This document shows positions 9,261-18,042 of a DNA stretch of 64,000 nt, piece by piece. Below the pieces are notes generated by a model, which saw only the letters and a list, made by a program, of their open reading frames with translations, searched no databases and had not been told where the DNA came from. The stretch comes from Oscillospiraceae bacterium. GTDB lineage: Bacteria > Bacillota > Clostridia > Oscillospirales > Oscillospiraceae. The stretch's first letter is position 1; each line of letters opens with the position of its first letter. The stretch is taken from NCBI GenBank assembly GCA_015067435.1, contig SVMM01000003.1, positions 1-64,000 on the forward strand. The letters are read 5' to 3'. A program made the position numbers and the translations under genes.

Positions 9261-10009
9261 ATTCTTCCTCCATCCGCGATGAGCACCTGACCGGTGATGA
9301 ACGACGCCGCGTCCGAAGCCAGAAAAAGCGCGCATTTCGCGATCTCTGAAGGGTCTGCTTTCCTGTGCAGGCTGCTTCGATCCAGTATCTTTTGAATCTC
9401 TTCCTCCGGCTTCACGTTTCCCATATCCGTTTCCGTCAGGCCCGGAGCGATGGCGTTGACGCGGATGCCATATTGCCCGACCTCATGGGATATGGTCTTG
9501 GTGGCATAAATCAGCGCCGCTTTGCTGGAGCCGTAGGCGAGATATCCCGGCGTGGCTTCAATCCCTCCGACGGAGGCCATGTTGACGATACAGCCGCCCT
9601 TTTGACGCATCATGACCCGAAGGATCATCTGCATGATCTGAACCGGCGCAAAACAGTTGACTTGAAAGACATCCTTTACCGTGGAGATCGGCGTCATCGT
9701 CGCAAGTCCGCCGTGGGAGATCCCGGCGTTGTTGATCAGAACATCGATCCGCTTTTTCTCTTTTATGATCGACTGGATCCCTTGCCTGATGTCGTCTTCG
9801 TCGGACAAATCAAAACATACCGGTTTGATCCAAATTTGATTCTTTTCGGAAATCTCAGCGGCGTCCCGGGAAAACTGTTCGTCCGGTTTGCGGATGCACG
9901 CCCATATATTCGCTCCGCTTTCGGCAAACAGCTCAAGCATGACCCGGCCGATACCGCGTCCCGCCCCTGTGATAATGATATTTTTTCCCTGCATGATCCG
10001 ATCCGGCAT
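9251..10009 (-). CDS. Short-chain dehydrogenase/reductase, copy 1
   Basis: NAD(P)-dependent SDR of the FabG-like classical type (252 residues from the chosen start). It has the Rossmann motif TGAGRGIG, NNAG, and the catalytic pair in YGSSK with the upstream Ser in NMASVGG. The chosen ATG at 10007-10009 has GAGGTGA 7 bases upstream; an alternative ATG at 10042 would give an ATGA overlap with the preceding gene but lacks a good ribosome site. In the operon it is placed to reduce the ketone formed by the transketolase, or a 3-oxoacyl group on the ACP. It has a paralogue at 11830-12567. Confidence 0.85.
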   Translation of the reverse strand: MPDRIMQGKNIIITGAGRGIGRVMLELFAESGANIWACIRKPDEQFSRDAAEISEKNQIWIKPVCFDLSDEDDIRQGIQSIIKEKKRIDVLINNAGISHGGLATMTPISTVKDVFQVNCFAPVQIMQMILRVMMRQKGGCIVNMASVGGIEATPGYLAYGSSKAALIYATKTISHEVGQYGIRVNAIAPGLTETDMGNVKPEEEIQKILDRSSLHRKADPSEIAKCALFLASDAASFITGQVLIADGGRICV

Positions 10010-10038
10010 CTTATTCACCTCAGCCGCACGATTGTCGA

Positions 10039-11004
10039 TCATGCGCACATTTCTTTTCTAACCGCTGCGGCGATGGACTCCGCCGTTAATCCGCAGCGTT
10101 CGTTCATAAACTCATGCTTCCCTGCCTTCATAAAGGCATCCGGCATACCGAGCCTGACCAGCCTCGGCATGTTGCCCGCTTCTGCCGCAGCCTCGGCGAC
10201 CGCGGTTCCCAATCCGCCGCAGATGCTGTGTTCCTCCACGGTAACAATCAGCTTTTTCCCCTTTGCCATTGAAATCAACAGCTCATCGTCAATCGGACGG
10301 ATCGTGTGCATATTGATCACAGCTGCGGAAATGCCCTCCAGATCAAGCGCCTTTGCCGCTTTCAGGCTTTCGGATACGGGAACTCCGTTCGCAACGACCA
10401 GAACATCCGTGCCTTCCTTCATGACGATCCCTTTCCCGATTGCAAACGGATAGTCTTCGGTATAGACAATGGGCACATTCCTTCCTCCGGTCAGGCGGAT
10501 GTACATCGGTTCCCTGTAGTCGGCCGCCGCTTCGATCGTTTTGACGATCTCGGTGCAATCCGCCGGCGTCACCACTGTAATATTGTGCATCAATCGCATG
10601 ACGGCCGCGTCTTCCATCCCATAGTGGGAGCATCCGGAGAGCCCCTGCTCAAACCCCGCGCTCAACCCTATGAGTTTTACGGGCAAACGCATGTAACCCA
10701 GATTCATACGGATCTGATCCAGGCATCTTTCGGTGACAAACGGTGCAAAGGAGGTAGCAAAGGCGGTTTCCCCCTCCATCGCAATTCCGGCGGCGATTCC
10801 GATCATGCTTTGTTCGGCAATGCCGGCATTGATCAGCCGGTCGGGATACGTTTCTCTGAATTTCTTTAATCCGGAGGAAATCGCCAAATCGGCGGTAACG
10901 ACATAGAAATCCTTCTCTTCGGCAAGCGCCTGCAGCGCTTGGCCAAGTGTCCCGCGCGCTCCAAGCAACGACCATGTTCTCGCATTTCGTCTGTTGATTT
11001 CCAT
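10039..11004 (-). CDS. Transketolase, C-terminal part, copy 2
   Basis: Second split-transketolase C subunit (321 residues), clearly diverged from copy 1. The catalytic Glu is in GIAEQSMIG, and the region MYIRLTGGRNVPIVY matches the copy-1 segment MYIRLSGGPGCPIVY. It begins 1 base after the N part stop and overlaps the possible long start of the SDR. Divergence between the copies suggests different donor or acceptor specificities rather than a recent duplication. Confidence 0.87.
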   Translation of the reverse strand: MEINRRNARTWSLLGARGTLGQALQALAEEKDFYVVTADLAISSGLKKFRETYPDRLINAGIAEQSMIGIAAGIAMEGETAFATSFAPFVTERCLDQIRMNLGYMRLPVKLIGLSAGFEQGLSGCSHYGMEDAAVMRLMHNITVVTPADCTEIVKTIEAAADYREPMYIRLTGGRNVPIVYTEDYPFAIGKGIVMKEGTDVLVVANGVPVSESLKAAKALDLEGISAAVINMHTIRPIDDELLISMAKGKKLIVTVEEHSICGGLGTAVAEAAAEAGNMPRLVRLGMPDAFMKAGKHEFMNERCGLTAESIAAAVRKEMCA

Positions 11005-11005
11005 C

Positions 11006-11833
11006 TCATCTTCCCCTTAATTCTTCCATAGCCTGCTGGAACTCTTTTTCTGTCATCTGCCTGTGATGCCAATCATTGTTGTTTTCCATGAAGGAGATTC
11101 CTTTTCCCTTCACAGTGTTCGCGATGATGGCTTTGGGCTTTCCGTTGTTCCAGTCAATGCCCGCGAAGACGGCGTCAATCTGTGCGAGATCGTTGCCGTC
11201 CAGCTTCCATGTTTCCCAGCCGAAACTTTTCCATTTGCCTTCCAAATCGCCCAATGACATAACGCTGTCATTTGTCCCGTCACTCTGCAGCCCATTCCGA
11301 TCAACGATTGCCATCAAATGGTCAAGGTGGTAGTGGCTGGCACACATGGCCGCTTCCCACACGGAGCCTTCATCGCATTCTCCGTCGCCCAACAGAACGA
11401 AATTCCGGTAGCTTCTGTCCTTTTTGACGGCGATGATCTGATTGCCGACAGCCAGAGATAACCCCTGTCCCAGGCTTCCGTTGGAGGATTCGATACCCAG
11501 CTCCAGATTCCTCACCGGATGAGAACTCAGCTCCCCTTCATTCTGCTGAAAGGTACTGAGCTTATCCTCGTCGAAAAAGCCCGCCATTTGAAGCACCGTA
11601 TAGTAGCTTAAAACGCCGTGTCCCTTGCTCAAAAAGAATCTGTCTCTCTCCGCCCATTCCCTGCACGTCAGATCGTAGTTCATTTCCTTGAGATAAAGGA
11701 AAATCAGCAGTTCCACAGATGACAGCGCGCCGCCGAAATGGACGGCATAATTCGATGCAAATCCGGTTTTTACCATCTTGATTCTCGCGGTTTCGGCCGC
11801 ATCCTTCAATTCCTGAATACTCTTCATTTTCAT
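11006..11833 (-). CDS. Transketolase, N-terminal part, copy 2
   Basis: Second thiamine-diphosphate half of a split transketolase (275 residues). The cofactor motif is GDGECDEGSVWE with LMAIVDRNG. The ATG at 11831-11833 makes an ATGA overlap with the SDR copy 2 stop, which fixes the start. It pairs with the C part 1 base downstream. Confidence 0.87.
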   Translation of the reverse strand: MKMKSIQELKDAAETARIKMVKTGFASNYAVHFGGALSSVELLIFLYLKEMNYDLTCREWAERDRFFLSKGHGVLSYYTVLQMAGFFDEDKLSTFQQNEGELSSHPVRNLELGIESSNGSLGQGLSLAVGNQIIAVKKDRSYRNFVLLGDGECDEGSVWEAAMCASHYHLDHLMAIVDRNGLQSDGTNDSVMSLGDLEGKWKSFGWETWKLDGNDLAQIDAVFAGIDWNNGKPKAIIANTVKGKGISFMENNNDWHHRQMTEKEFQQAMEELRGR

Positions 11834-12567
11834 CTGGATCCTCCGTCCACCCGTATCACTTGTCCGTTCACAAACGAAGCCTGTTCAGACGCCAGAAAGA
11901 AAGCCACATTCGCGACCTCTTCCGGCTGTCCCAGTCTGTTCATCGCACAACGATCCAACAGGTTGTCGCCGACTTTTTCCTTTACCTTTTCGACCATATC
12001 GGTCTCGGTCGGGCCGGGTGCGATCACATTTACCCGGATCCCCTGCTCGCCCATCTCCGACGCCAGGATCCTTGAAAGAGAGATCAAAGCTGCTTTTGAA
12101 CTGCCGTATGCACAATTGGTCGGATTCGCGTCCAAGCCGGCGATCGATGCGATATTGACAATACTGCCCTTTTTCCGTCGCAGCATCAGTTTTGCAACCA
12201 TTTGCGCAAGATAAACCGTCCCAAAGAAATTGGTTTCAAACACTTCTCTCAACTTCTTCATTGAGGTCATGAAGAACAGATCCGTGTTGACAACGCCGGC
12301 AACATTGATCAGCGCGTCAATATCTGTTTTATCGGCTCTGATCTGCTTTACCGCATTCGTTATTTCCTCTTCGCTCGTCAAATCAAAGAATACAGGCTTG
12401 ATCTCACAGCCGCATCGGGCGGAAAGCTCACGCATCTCCCTCAAAAACTGCTCGTCTTCTTTTCGGGCGCAAGCCCAGATTTTCTGATATCCGCCCTCGG
12501 CAAATCTTTTCACCGTCTGGCTGCCGATACCACGGTTCGCCCCTGTAATGATTACGCTGTTTGCCAT
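11830..12567 (-). CDS. Short-chain dehydrogenase/reductase, copy 2
   Basis: FabG-like SDR (245 residues from the chosen start). TGANRGIG, NVAG and YGSSK are all present, with Ser in NIASIAG. The ATG at 12565-12567 follows AGAGGGGGACAAGG; longer starts to 12600 use GTG without a ribosome site. In both halves of the operon an SDR gene directly precedes a transketolase N-C pair, so SDR-TKN-TKC is a repeated three-gene unit. Confidence 0.85.
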   Translation of the reverse strand: MANSVIITGANRGIGSQTVKRFAEGGYQKIWACARKEDEQFLREMRELSARCGCEIKPVFFDLTSEEEITNAVKQIRADKTDIDALINVAGVVNTDLFFMTSMKKLREVFETNFFGTVYLAQMVAKLMLRRKKGSIVNIASIAGLDANPTNCAYGSSKAALISLSRILASEMGEQGIRVNVIAPGPTETDMVEKVKEKVGDNLLDRCAMNRLGQPEEVANVAFFLASEQASFVNGQVIRVDGGSR

Positions 12568-12602
12568 AATCCTTGTCCCCCTCTTTGACATATCATTCAC
12601 TG

Positions 12603-13334
12603 TTACCCGAGAAATCTCGTCAAAAGATAGTTCATGTTCTCGATCTGATAGCCCAGCAGTTGATTGGCCTTTATCACGCTGGGGTTATTGGACGACACAT
12701 GCGCCACAATCCGTTTTGCCTTGTTTGCTTTGGCCACCTCGATCATATAGTATCCCAGATAGACGCCAAAACCGGGAAACCTGCTCGTGCTCATCAGCCC
12801 GGACAGCAAGCCCGTGACCGTGCCTTTGTCATCCGTTTTCATCACGGAAAAACCTGCCGCTTCATCTCCATAGCTGATGATATAGGGACGGGCGCCGCGA
12901 TTGGCAATCTCCTCGCGAATCCAGTTTCCGTATCGCCGCGCCGCAACGGCGGGGCCGAATCTCGGATTGAGCGAAATCTTGTCGGTCTGGAAAACAGATC
13001 CCCCGTCCACGGCATCATAAATCTGTTTGATTTCATTTTCGTCCGCCGGATGAAAGGTAAACTCATGCAAATGTCTTTGATATGCCTCCGGAAGCTCGCA
13101 GACCGGCTTCATGGATTGAGCGATGGCAACCTCCGCAAACCGGAACCCGCCCGCAAGGAGGCCGTTCACAATATCGATCCTGTTCATCGGGATAACCGCT
13201 TCCTGATATATGTAATCCTGATTTTTAACGGTTTCCGTCACTGCCGCAGGATCATCGTTCCCGTCAAAGTGAAATACGGCGCTGCTTGCAACGCCGAGAT
13301 TTTTCTGCTCCCAGGGTGTTTCCTGAATCCACAT
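12603..13334 (-). CDS. GNAT-type acetyltransferase
   Basis: Protein of 243 residues with a C-terminal GNAT-like fold: FGVYLGYYMIEVAKANKAKR resembles the acyl-CoA pyrophosphate-binding helix, followed by VSSNNPSVIKANQLLGY, a typical GNAT end. The N-terminal half has an FR/WecD-like character without a clear assignment. The ATG at 13332-13334 has AGAAGGAG 6 bases upstream. It is the only unduplicated gene between LuxC copy 2 and the SDR. It would acylate an amine or, less commonly, a hydroxyl of the product (inference). Substrate unknown. Confidence 0.7.
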   Translation of the reverse strand: MWIQETPWEQKNLGVASSAVFHFDGNDDPAAVTETVKNQDYIYQEAVIPMNRIDIVNGLLAGGFRFAEVAIAQSMKPVCELPEAYQRHLHEFTFHPADENEIKQIYDAVDGGSVFQTDKISLNPRFGPAVAARRYGNWIREEIANRGARPYIISYGDEAAGFSVMKTDDKGTVTGLLSGLMSTSRFPGFGVYLGYYMIEVAKANKAKRIVAHVSSNNPSVIKANQLLGYQIENMNYLLTRFLG

Positions 13335-13356
13335 ATGCACTCCTTCTGTCCGGCAC

Positions 13357-14571
13357 TCAGATAACCGCAATCGTCCGGGTCAATACCGCTGGCAGGGCGT
13401 ATCCGTCCCAGATGAGGTCGAAGTCCATCGTCCTGCCCAGCGGCACGATCCGGTCAATGCCCATGATCCCGCTTTCCAGCAACGGCGCGAACATGTTCCG
13501 ATCTCCAATATACGCAATGGTCTGGCAGCGTTTGTTGTCGCACAGGCTCCTGAGTTCCGTAATGTCGCTGCAATCGCACTCGAAGAAATAGCCGCTGTTG
13601 TCCCGGTATTCCATCAGTTTTTCGGTATCCGGCGGCACGGAGACGCGGAAGATCAGATTGTCCTCTCCATGCTCCGCGTGTGCCCCCGGCAGATTGACTG
13701 CCGCCAGGCACCCGCTGACAAGCTTGTTGACGCCCTGGATCGGCTGAAAATTGTACTTTTTCTTCACCAGCCGGTGGGCTTCCGCCCAGAACAGTGTCTT
13801 CGCCTGCGGGATGCTGCTTCCCACCCATGCGATTACTCTCGGGCTGGTGCAGGCGTTCTGGTCCGTCAGGAAAGTATCGTTATAGAAATCCTCCGCCACC
13901 CTGGTCTTGTCCTCCATGGCAAGGTAGGCATCAGAATCCACCACAGCCAGAGAATACCGGTCTGCAAAAGTAATCTCGGAAGACCGGGGCGGAAGCGGAG
14001 ATCTCCTCAGCTCGGCAATCGTCTGATCCCCGCCCCAGACTACCCGCACATCTGCCGCTGCCGAAAACCAGTCGTTCACGGCGCGGTCCCGTTGGTAGCG
14101 CATCAGCAGGAGATACGGCCGCAGCCCGGGACATTCGTCCAGGGCATGATTCAATGCGTCCGCGATCATCTCCACCTGCGGGAACGGTTTGGAGGGCACC
14201 CGCACCGCATTGGCGTTGCCGGTCATGAGGCCCGCAGCCAGCGAATACGCAAAGTTTACGGGGACATTGGACGGCGCAATGTGGAACAAAACGCCTCTCC
14301 CCACTTGAACGCTCCCACCTTGTGTTGCGAACCGCGTTTGCAGCTTCATGACCGATGCCTTGCGGATCCAGAAGGCAAAGGTGACCACATCGGGGAATGC
14401 CTTTGCCGCTGAATTACCCATCAGCTGTTGTGAAGCAATGTTCAAAAAGCGGATCACTTCGGCATCAAAGGGCATTCGCACCTGAACACGGGCAAGTCCC
14501 TCCGCAATCTGCGCATCTCCAACCAAAAATGATATTCCGGCGGGCAAATCAGTCCTTGAATCGTTCCGCAT
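13357..14571 (-). CDS. LuxC-like acyl reductase, copy 2
   Basis: LuxC family acyl reductase (404 residues). The active-site segment DQNACTSPR carries the catalytic Cys; GRGVLFHIAPSNVPVNFAYS matches copy 1 (GRGVALHFAPSNVPINFAVS). The ATG at 14569-14571 lies 23 bases inside the LuxE end, as in copy 1, and the preceding GGGGGTGCAGCGATAC is nearly identical in both. With LuxE and the thioesterase just upstream it resembles a luxD-luxE-luxC acid reductase module, but there is no luxAB luciferase here. Confidence 0.88.
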   Translation of the reverse strand: MRNDSRTDLPAGISFLVGDAQIAEGLARVQVRMPFDAEVIRFLNIASQQLMGNSAAKAFPDVVTFAFWIRKASVMKLQTRFATQGGSVQVGRGVLFHIAPSNVPVNFAYSLAAGLMTGNANAVRVPSKPFPQVEMIADALNHALDECPGLRPYLLLMRYQRDRAVNDWFSAAADVRVVWGGDQTIAELRRSPLPPRSSEITFADRYSLAVVDSDAYLAMEDKTRVAEDFYNDTFLTDQNACTSPRVIAWVGSSIPQAKTLFWAEAHRLVKKKYNFQPIQGVNKLVSGCLAAVNLPGAHAEHGEDNLIFRVSVPPDTEKLMEYRDNSGYFFECDCSDITELRSLCDNKRCQTIAYIGDRNMFAPLLESGIMGIDRIVPLGRTMDFDLIWDGYALPAVLTRTIAVI

Positions 14572-15643
14572 AAGTATCGCTGCACCCCCTGATCTCAGCA
14601 TCTTTCAGCCTGCCAAGGACTTTGAAATATTTTCCCTTTCTTCCACAGGGACAGTCGTCAACGCCCAGAACCACGCCCTCGTCCTCTGTCAGCAGGTTGT
14701 GTCCCGGATAAGACTCCGGTATGGAGGACATCACCTGCAGGATTCCCGGTTCACCGATGGCGCATTCGGAGAAGTCCAGCGGTCGTCTGGCGATCACGTC
14801 CGAGAAAATGCTGGCGTGGAGGTGACCAAATTCACATTCCATATAAATACAGCCGGTCTGCTCTGCCATTCCGTAATAATCGTGGATCTGCTCAAGCCCG
14901 CACACTTCCCGCAGGCTGTTTTTGAACACGTCGGACGTAACAGCGTCCGCGGCGAGCTTTTTCCAGCCTCCGCCGTGAATCAGCACGCCGTCGGACAGGT
15001 CGAAAACGATTCCCTGTTCCCGCAGGCGCAGAAGCTCCCGATAGAAGTGCTGCCAGACCATAAAGGTGAACCCGAACAGCAGAATGCGCTGACCATGGAA
15101 GCAAGACAGGAAATCCCGCAGTTCATCCACGTTCAGGCGCATTTTGTCGTCCAGCGCAAACATACGCTTTGCGCCAAATATAGAAAAGCCCAGAATGCCG
15201 GCCCCCCGCGCAGAAAACATATTCCTGTCCTTTACGACGCCCGGGCAGTCGATGACAATCATAGGCATACGCCCCGTTCCGATGAAATCCGAAACGATCC
15301 GTACCATTGCCCGCTGCTGATTGGCAGAGGTCACGCGATCCAGGAAGATTCTGCTGACGGACTGGCCGGAGGTGCCGGAGGATGTCACAGTTTTGACCAC
15401 CGCGTCGTCGGGCACGGATTTCAGCGAGAGCTCTTTAAACAAACGAACCGGCAGGAACGGCAGCATCCGATAATCCTGCATCGGCTCAGCAGGGACGTCA
15501 AAGCACTCCAGAATTTTGGAATATTCAGGGCAGTTCATTCGATGAAACTCTGTCAATGTATTTAGACGCCGTGTCAATATTTTTTCTTTCTCCGGCTGTG
15601 CCATGGAATAGGTCGGGAGTAAAAACAGTTCCTCAAACGTCAT
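14549..15643 (-). CDS. LuxE-like acyl-protein synthetase, copy 2
   Basis: LuxE family enzyme (364 residues). TSSGTSGQS, GFTFMVWQHF, YYGMAEQTG, CPCGRKGKY and the terminal RGCSDTYAE with the presumptive acyl-carrying Cys are present. The ATG at 15641-15643 forms ATGA with the thioesterase stop. It activates a free acid with ATP and passes it to LuxC. The adjacent thioesterase could supply the free acid from acyl-ACP. Confidence 0.88.
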   Translation of the reverse strand: MTFEELFLLPTYSMAQPEKEKILTRRLNTLTEFHRMNCPEYSKILECFDVPAEPMQDYRMLPFLPVRLFKELSLKSVPDDAVVKTVTSSGTSGQSVSRIFLDRVTSANQQRAMVRIVSDFIGTGRMPMIVIDCPGVVKDRNMFSARGAGILGFSIFGAKRMFALDDKMRLNVDELRDFLSCFHGQRILLFGFTFMVWQHFYRELLRLREQGIVFDLSDGVLIHGGGWKKLAADAVTSDVFKNSLREVCGLEQIHDYYGMAEQTGCIYMECEFGHLHASIFSDVIARRPLDFSECAIGEPGILQVMSSIPESYPGHNLLTEDEGVVLGVDDCPCGRKGKYFKVLGRLKDAEIRGCSDTYAERFKD

Positions 15644-16344
15644 TTGTCTTCCCACATCCTGTTCTGAATAATTGCAGCCATTTCGCGGAAATGCTCCCGA
15701 ATAAAAAAATGCGTCCCATCAAAACGGCAAAGTTCAAAACGGCCGACAAAATATCGACGCCACTGCGCCATGTATTCCGAAGGCGTGTCCTCTTCAGAAT
15801 AGAAGATGGTTGCAGGGATGTCTGTCTCAAAGTGTATGTTCTCAAACCAGTATTTGCCAACCATGGCGTAATCCGCCCGATACAGAGGAAGATAAACCCG
15901 CCAAAAGCTCCGGTTGCTGATGAGGCAGTCGGGAACGGCGCCGAAGCTGATCGTCCGCTGCTTTACCCTCTCGTCCGGTTCCGTCTGCGTAAAGCCCCGC
16001 AGCTCCTCTCTGACGCGAGGCTCGTGAGCAGCAAGAAAAATGTGGAACGGCCTCGGAAAATCGGAGGCGGTAATGCGCCGCAGCACCTCCAGAACGGCTA
16101 TTGCTCCCATGCTATAGCCAAGCAGTGCATATTTACTCCCGGTATATGCCGTTTTCAGGCAGGAGAACATATCCTCTGCCAGAGCGTCGAAATCCCTGTA
16201 AAAAGGCTCCCGATACCGCGTTCCATGCCCCGCGTACTCCAGCTTCTCAACCTGCAGTTCCGGCAAAAACGTTTCGATGTCGTCGAAAAGCGTTCTCCTG
16301 CCTCCCGCGCAGGTAAAGCAAAAAAGCTGTCCGTCACAGGCCAT
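15640..16344 (-). CDS. Type II thioesterase (GrsT-like alpha/beta hydrolase)
   Basis: Alpha/beta hydrolase of 234 residues like the stand-alone thioesterases of polyketide and peptide clusters. FCFTCAGG, the nucleophile elbow GYSMGA, an acidic residue in YSEEDTPSEY and the His of GTHFFI form a plausible triad. The ATG at 16342-16344 overlaps the ligase end by 11 bases. Probable role: release of an acyl group from the operon's ACP, or proofreading. Confidence 0.83.
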   Translation of the reverse strand: MACDGQLFCFTCAGGRRTLFDDIETFLPELQVEKLEYAGHGTRYREPFYRDFDALAEDMFSCLKTAYTGSKYALLGYSMGAIAVLEVLRRITASDFPRPFHIFLAAHEPRVREELRGFTQTEPDERVKQRTISFGAVPDCLISNRSFWRVYLPLYRADYAMVGKYWFENIHFETDIPATIFYSEEDTPSEYMAQWRRYFVGRFELCRFDGTHFFIREHFREMAAIIQNRMWEDK

Positions 16345-17752
16345 TGTACTGTTCCAGCGCGCTGTACAGCGTCTTCCCGGAATCGTTCTTCGGGATCTCG
16401 TCAATATGAATAACACGGAAGGCAGACGGATTGAGCCGGGTCACCGCTGCCGCGTATTCCTGTATCGGCTTCATCAGCGTTTCCTCTGTGGTAAAAATCG
16501 ACAGGCGGTCATCGATGCCGGTACAGGCTGCGTCGACGTTGAACCTGCCGCGGATGAGCCGCTCCATCTCATCCAGGTTGACGCGGTTGCCGAAAATCTT
16601 GAGGAAGCGCTTTTTTCTTCCGCTGATATAGAAGAAACCGTCCTCATCAAAGTAAGCCATGTCGCCGGTTTTCAATACGCCGTGGCATTCATCACCGCGG
16701 TTCAGATCCGCTCCGCATTCCGCATACCCGAGCGTGACGTTCTTTCCCTCGTAGATCAGCTCGCCAACCACGTTCGGATCGGTGATTTCCCGCTCGTCCC
16801 CATCAATCAGCCGGAACCTCCCGCCGGGAATTGCAATTCCTACGGAGCCTTTTTTCACCAGCGCCATCTCTGCGGGCAGGTATCCCATTCTGGCAGTGGC
16901 CTCACATGCTCCATACATGACGAAAAACCGCTTGTCGTTCTCGACGGCATACTTTGCAAACTTCTCTTGAATATCCGGAAGTATCTTCCCGCCTGCCTGT
17001 GTCATGGTGCGAAGCGACGGCAGCTCCATACGATAAAACCGCATACGGTCCAGCATTTCATAAGTATAGGGCACGCCTCCGAAGGATGTGGCGCCGGCTT
17101 CTCGGAAGAAATCCCAAAAGCCTCTCTGCGTAAAGTCCTTATCCGTCACCAGAATCGTAGCGCCTGCAAGAAGATGGCTGTTGATAATCGAAAGGCCGTA
17201 TGTGTAGTTCATCGGCAGGGTAGTTATCGGCCGCTCCTCCGCGTCCAACTCCAGATATTTGACGATGGATTGGGCGTTGTCGATGATATTGACATAGGAT
17301 TGGCGCACCAGCTTGGGAGAACCCGTCGAGCCTGACGTGGTCAGGAGCAAACCCAGCGCGTCGTTCAGGGGATATGCTTCTTGCCGCGCAGTCTTCATCA
17401 GCGCGTACCCGTGAGCGGAGTATACCGCCTCCATATCCGCGAATCTCCCCGACTGATCCTCCGGAATCCACAGATAGGACGGGGCGTAAGTGTCGATCAA
17501 GTTTCTCAGAAGAGAGTCCTCCAGCCGACTGCTCAGAAGCAGCGGTACGATGCCATGATTCACAAACGCTGCATAACCCATGATCGAGCCGATCTCATTT
17601 CGGCAAAGCGAAAAAACGAGGCATCTCCCTCCCGTTGCTGCAGCAAGGCGGTCTGTCTCGTATTGCATTTCTTCATAGGTCAAGGTGTTGCCGCGATCAT
17701 CACGCAGGGCAATTCTTGGTTCTTGGGCGCTGAAATCCCAGATCCTATCCAT
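16334..17752 (-). CDS. AMP-forming acyl ligase (acyl-ACP/CoA synthetase type)
   Basis: Adenylate-forming enzyme of 472 residues. Core motifs are LLTTSGSTGSPK (phosphate loop), YGACEATARMG, TGDMAYFDEDGFFYISGR, and the terminal catalytic Lys in PKNDSGKTLY. The ATG at 17750-17752 overlaps the ACP stop (TGATG). Next to an ACP gene it most likely loads an acid onto that carrier. The acid is not identifiable from sequence. Confidence 0.88.
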   Translation of the reverse strand: MDRIWDFSAQEPRIALRDDRGNTLTYEEMQYETDRLAAATGGRCLVFSLCRNEIGSIMGYAAFVNHGIVPLLLSSRLEDSLLRNLIDTYAPSYLWIPEDQSGRFADMEAVYSAHGYALMKTARQEAYPLNDALGLLLTTSGSTGSPKLVRQSYVNIIDNAQSIVKYLELDAEERPITTLPMNYTYGLSIINSHLLAGATILVTDKDFTQRGFWDFFREAGATSFGGVPYTYEMLDRMRFYRMELPSLRTMTQAGGKILPDIQEKFAKYAVENDKRFFVMYGACEATARMGYLPAEMALVKKGSVGIAIPGGRFRLIDGDEREITDPNVVGELIYEGKNVTLGYAECGADLNRGDECHGVLKTGDMAYFDEDGFFYISGRKKRFLKIFGNRVNLDEMERLIRGRFNVDAACTGIDDRLSIFTTEETLMKPIQEYAAAVTRLNPSAFRVIHIDEIPKNDSGKTLYSALEQYNGL

Positions 17753-17994
17753 CAAAACGACACTCCGTAATTATCCTTGGAAAGAATTTCTTTGCCCTTT
17801 TCATAGGAGCTGAAATCAATAATGTCTTCTGTGTCCATGATAATGTCGAATGTATCCTCCATGGCTGCAATCAGAGTCATGTGTCCCACGGAGTCCCATT
17901 CGGGAATATCTTGATATTGCAGTCCCTCCAGTTGATCCGCTCCGATTTCAAACGTAGTAATAAACGCCTCATTGTACTTTTCAAGGTTGCTCAT
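17752..17994 (-). CDS. Acyl carrier protein
   Basis: Acidic 80-residue carrier protein. The 4'-phosphopantetheine attachment site is Ser35 in WDSVGHM, followed by a hydrophobic helix and an acidic region. It is translationally coupled to the acyl ligase (TGATG). It is diverged from housekeeping FabC-type ACPs and would hold the operon's acyl intermediate. Confidence 0.88.
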   Translation of the reverse strand: MSNLEKYNEAFITTFEIGADQLEGLQYQDIPEWDSVGHMTLIAAMEDTFDIIMDTEDIIDFSSYEKGKEILSKDNYGVSF

Positions 17995-18042
17995 GGTTTA
18001 TCCTTTCTCCTTTTGTGTATGATCTCGGTCAAAACAGATGAG

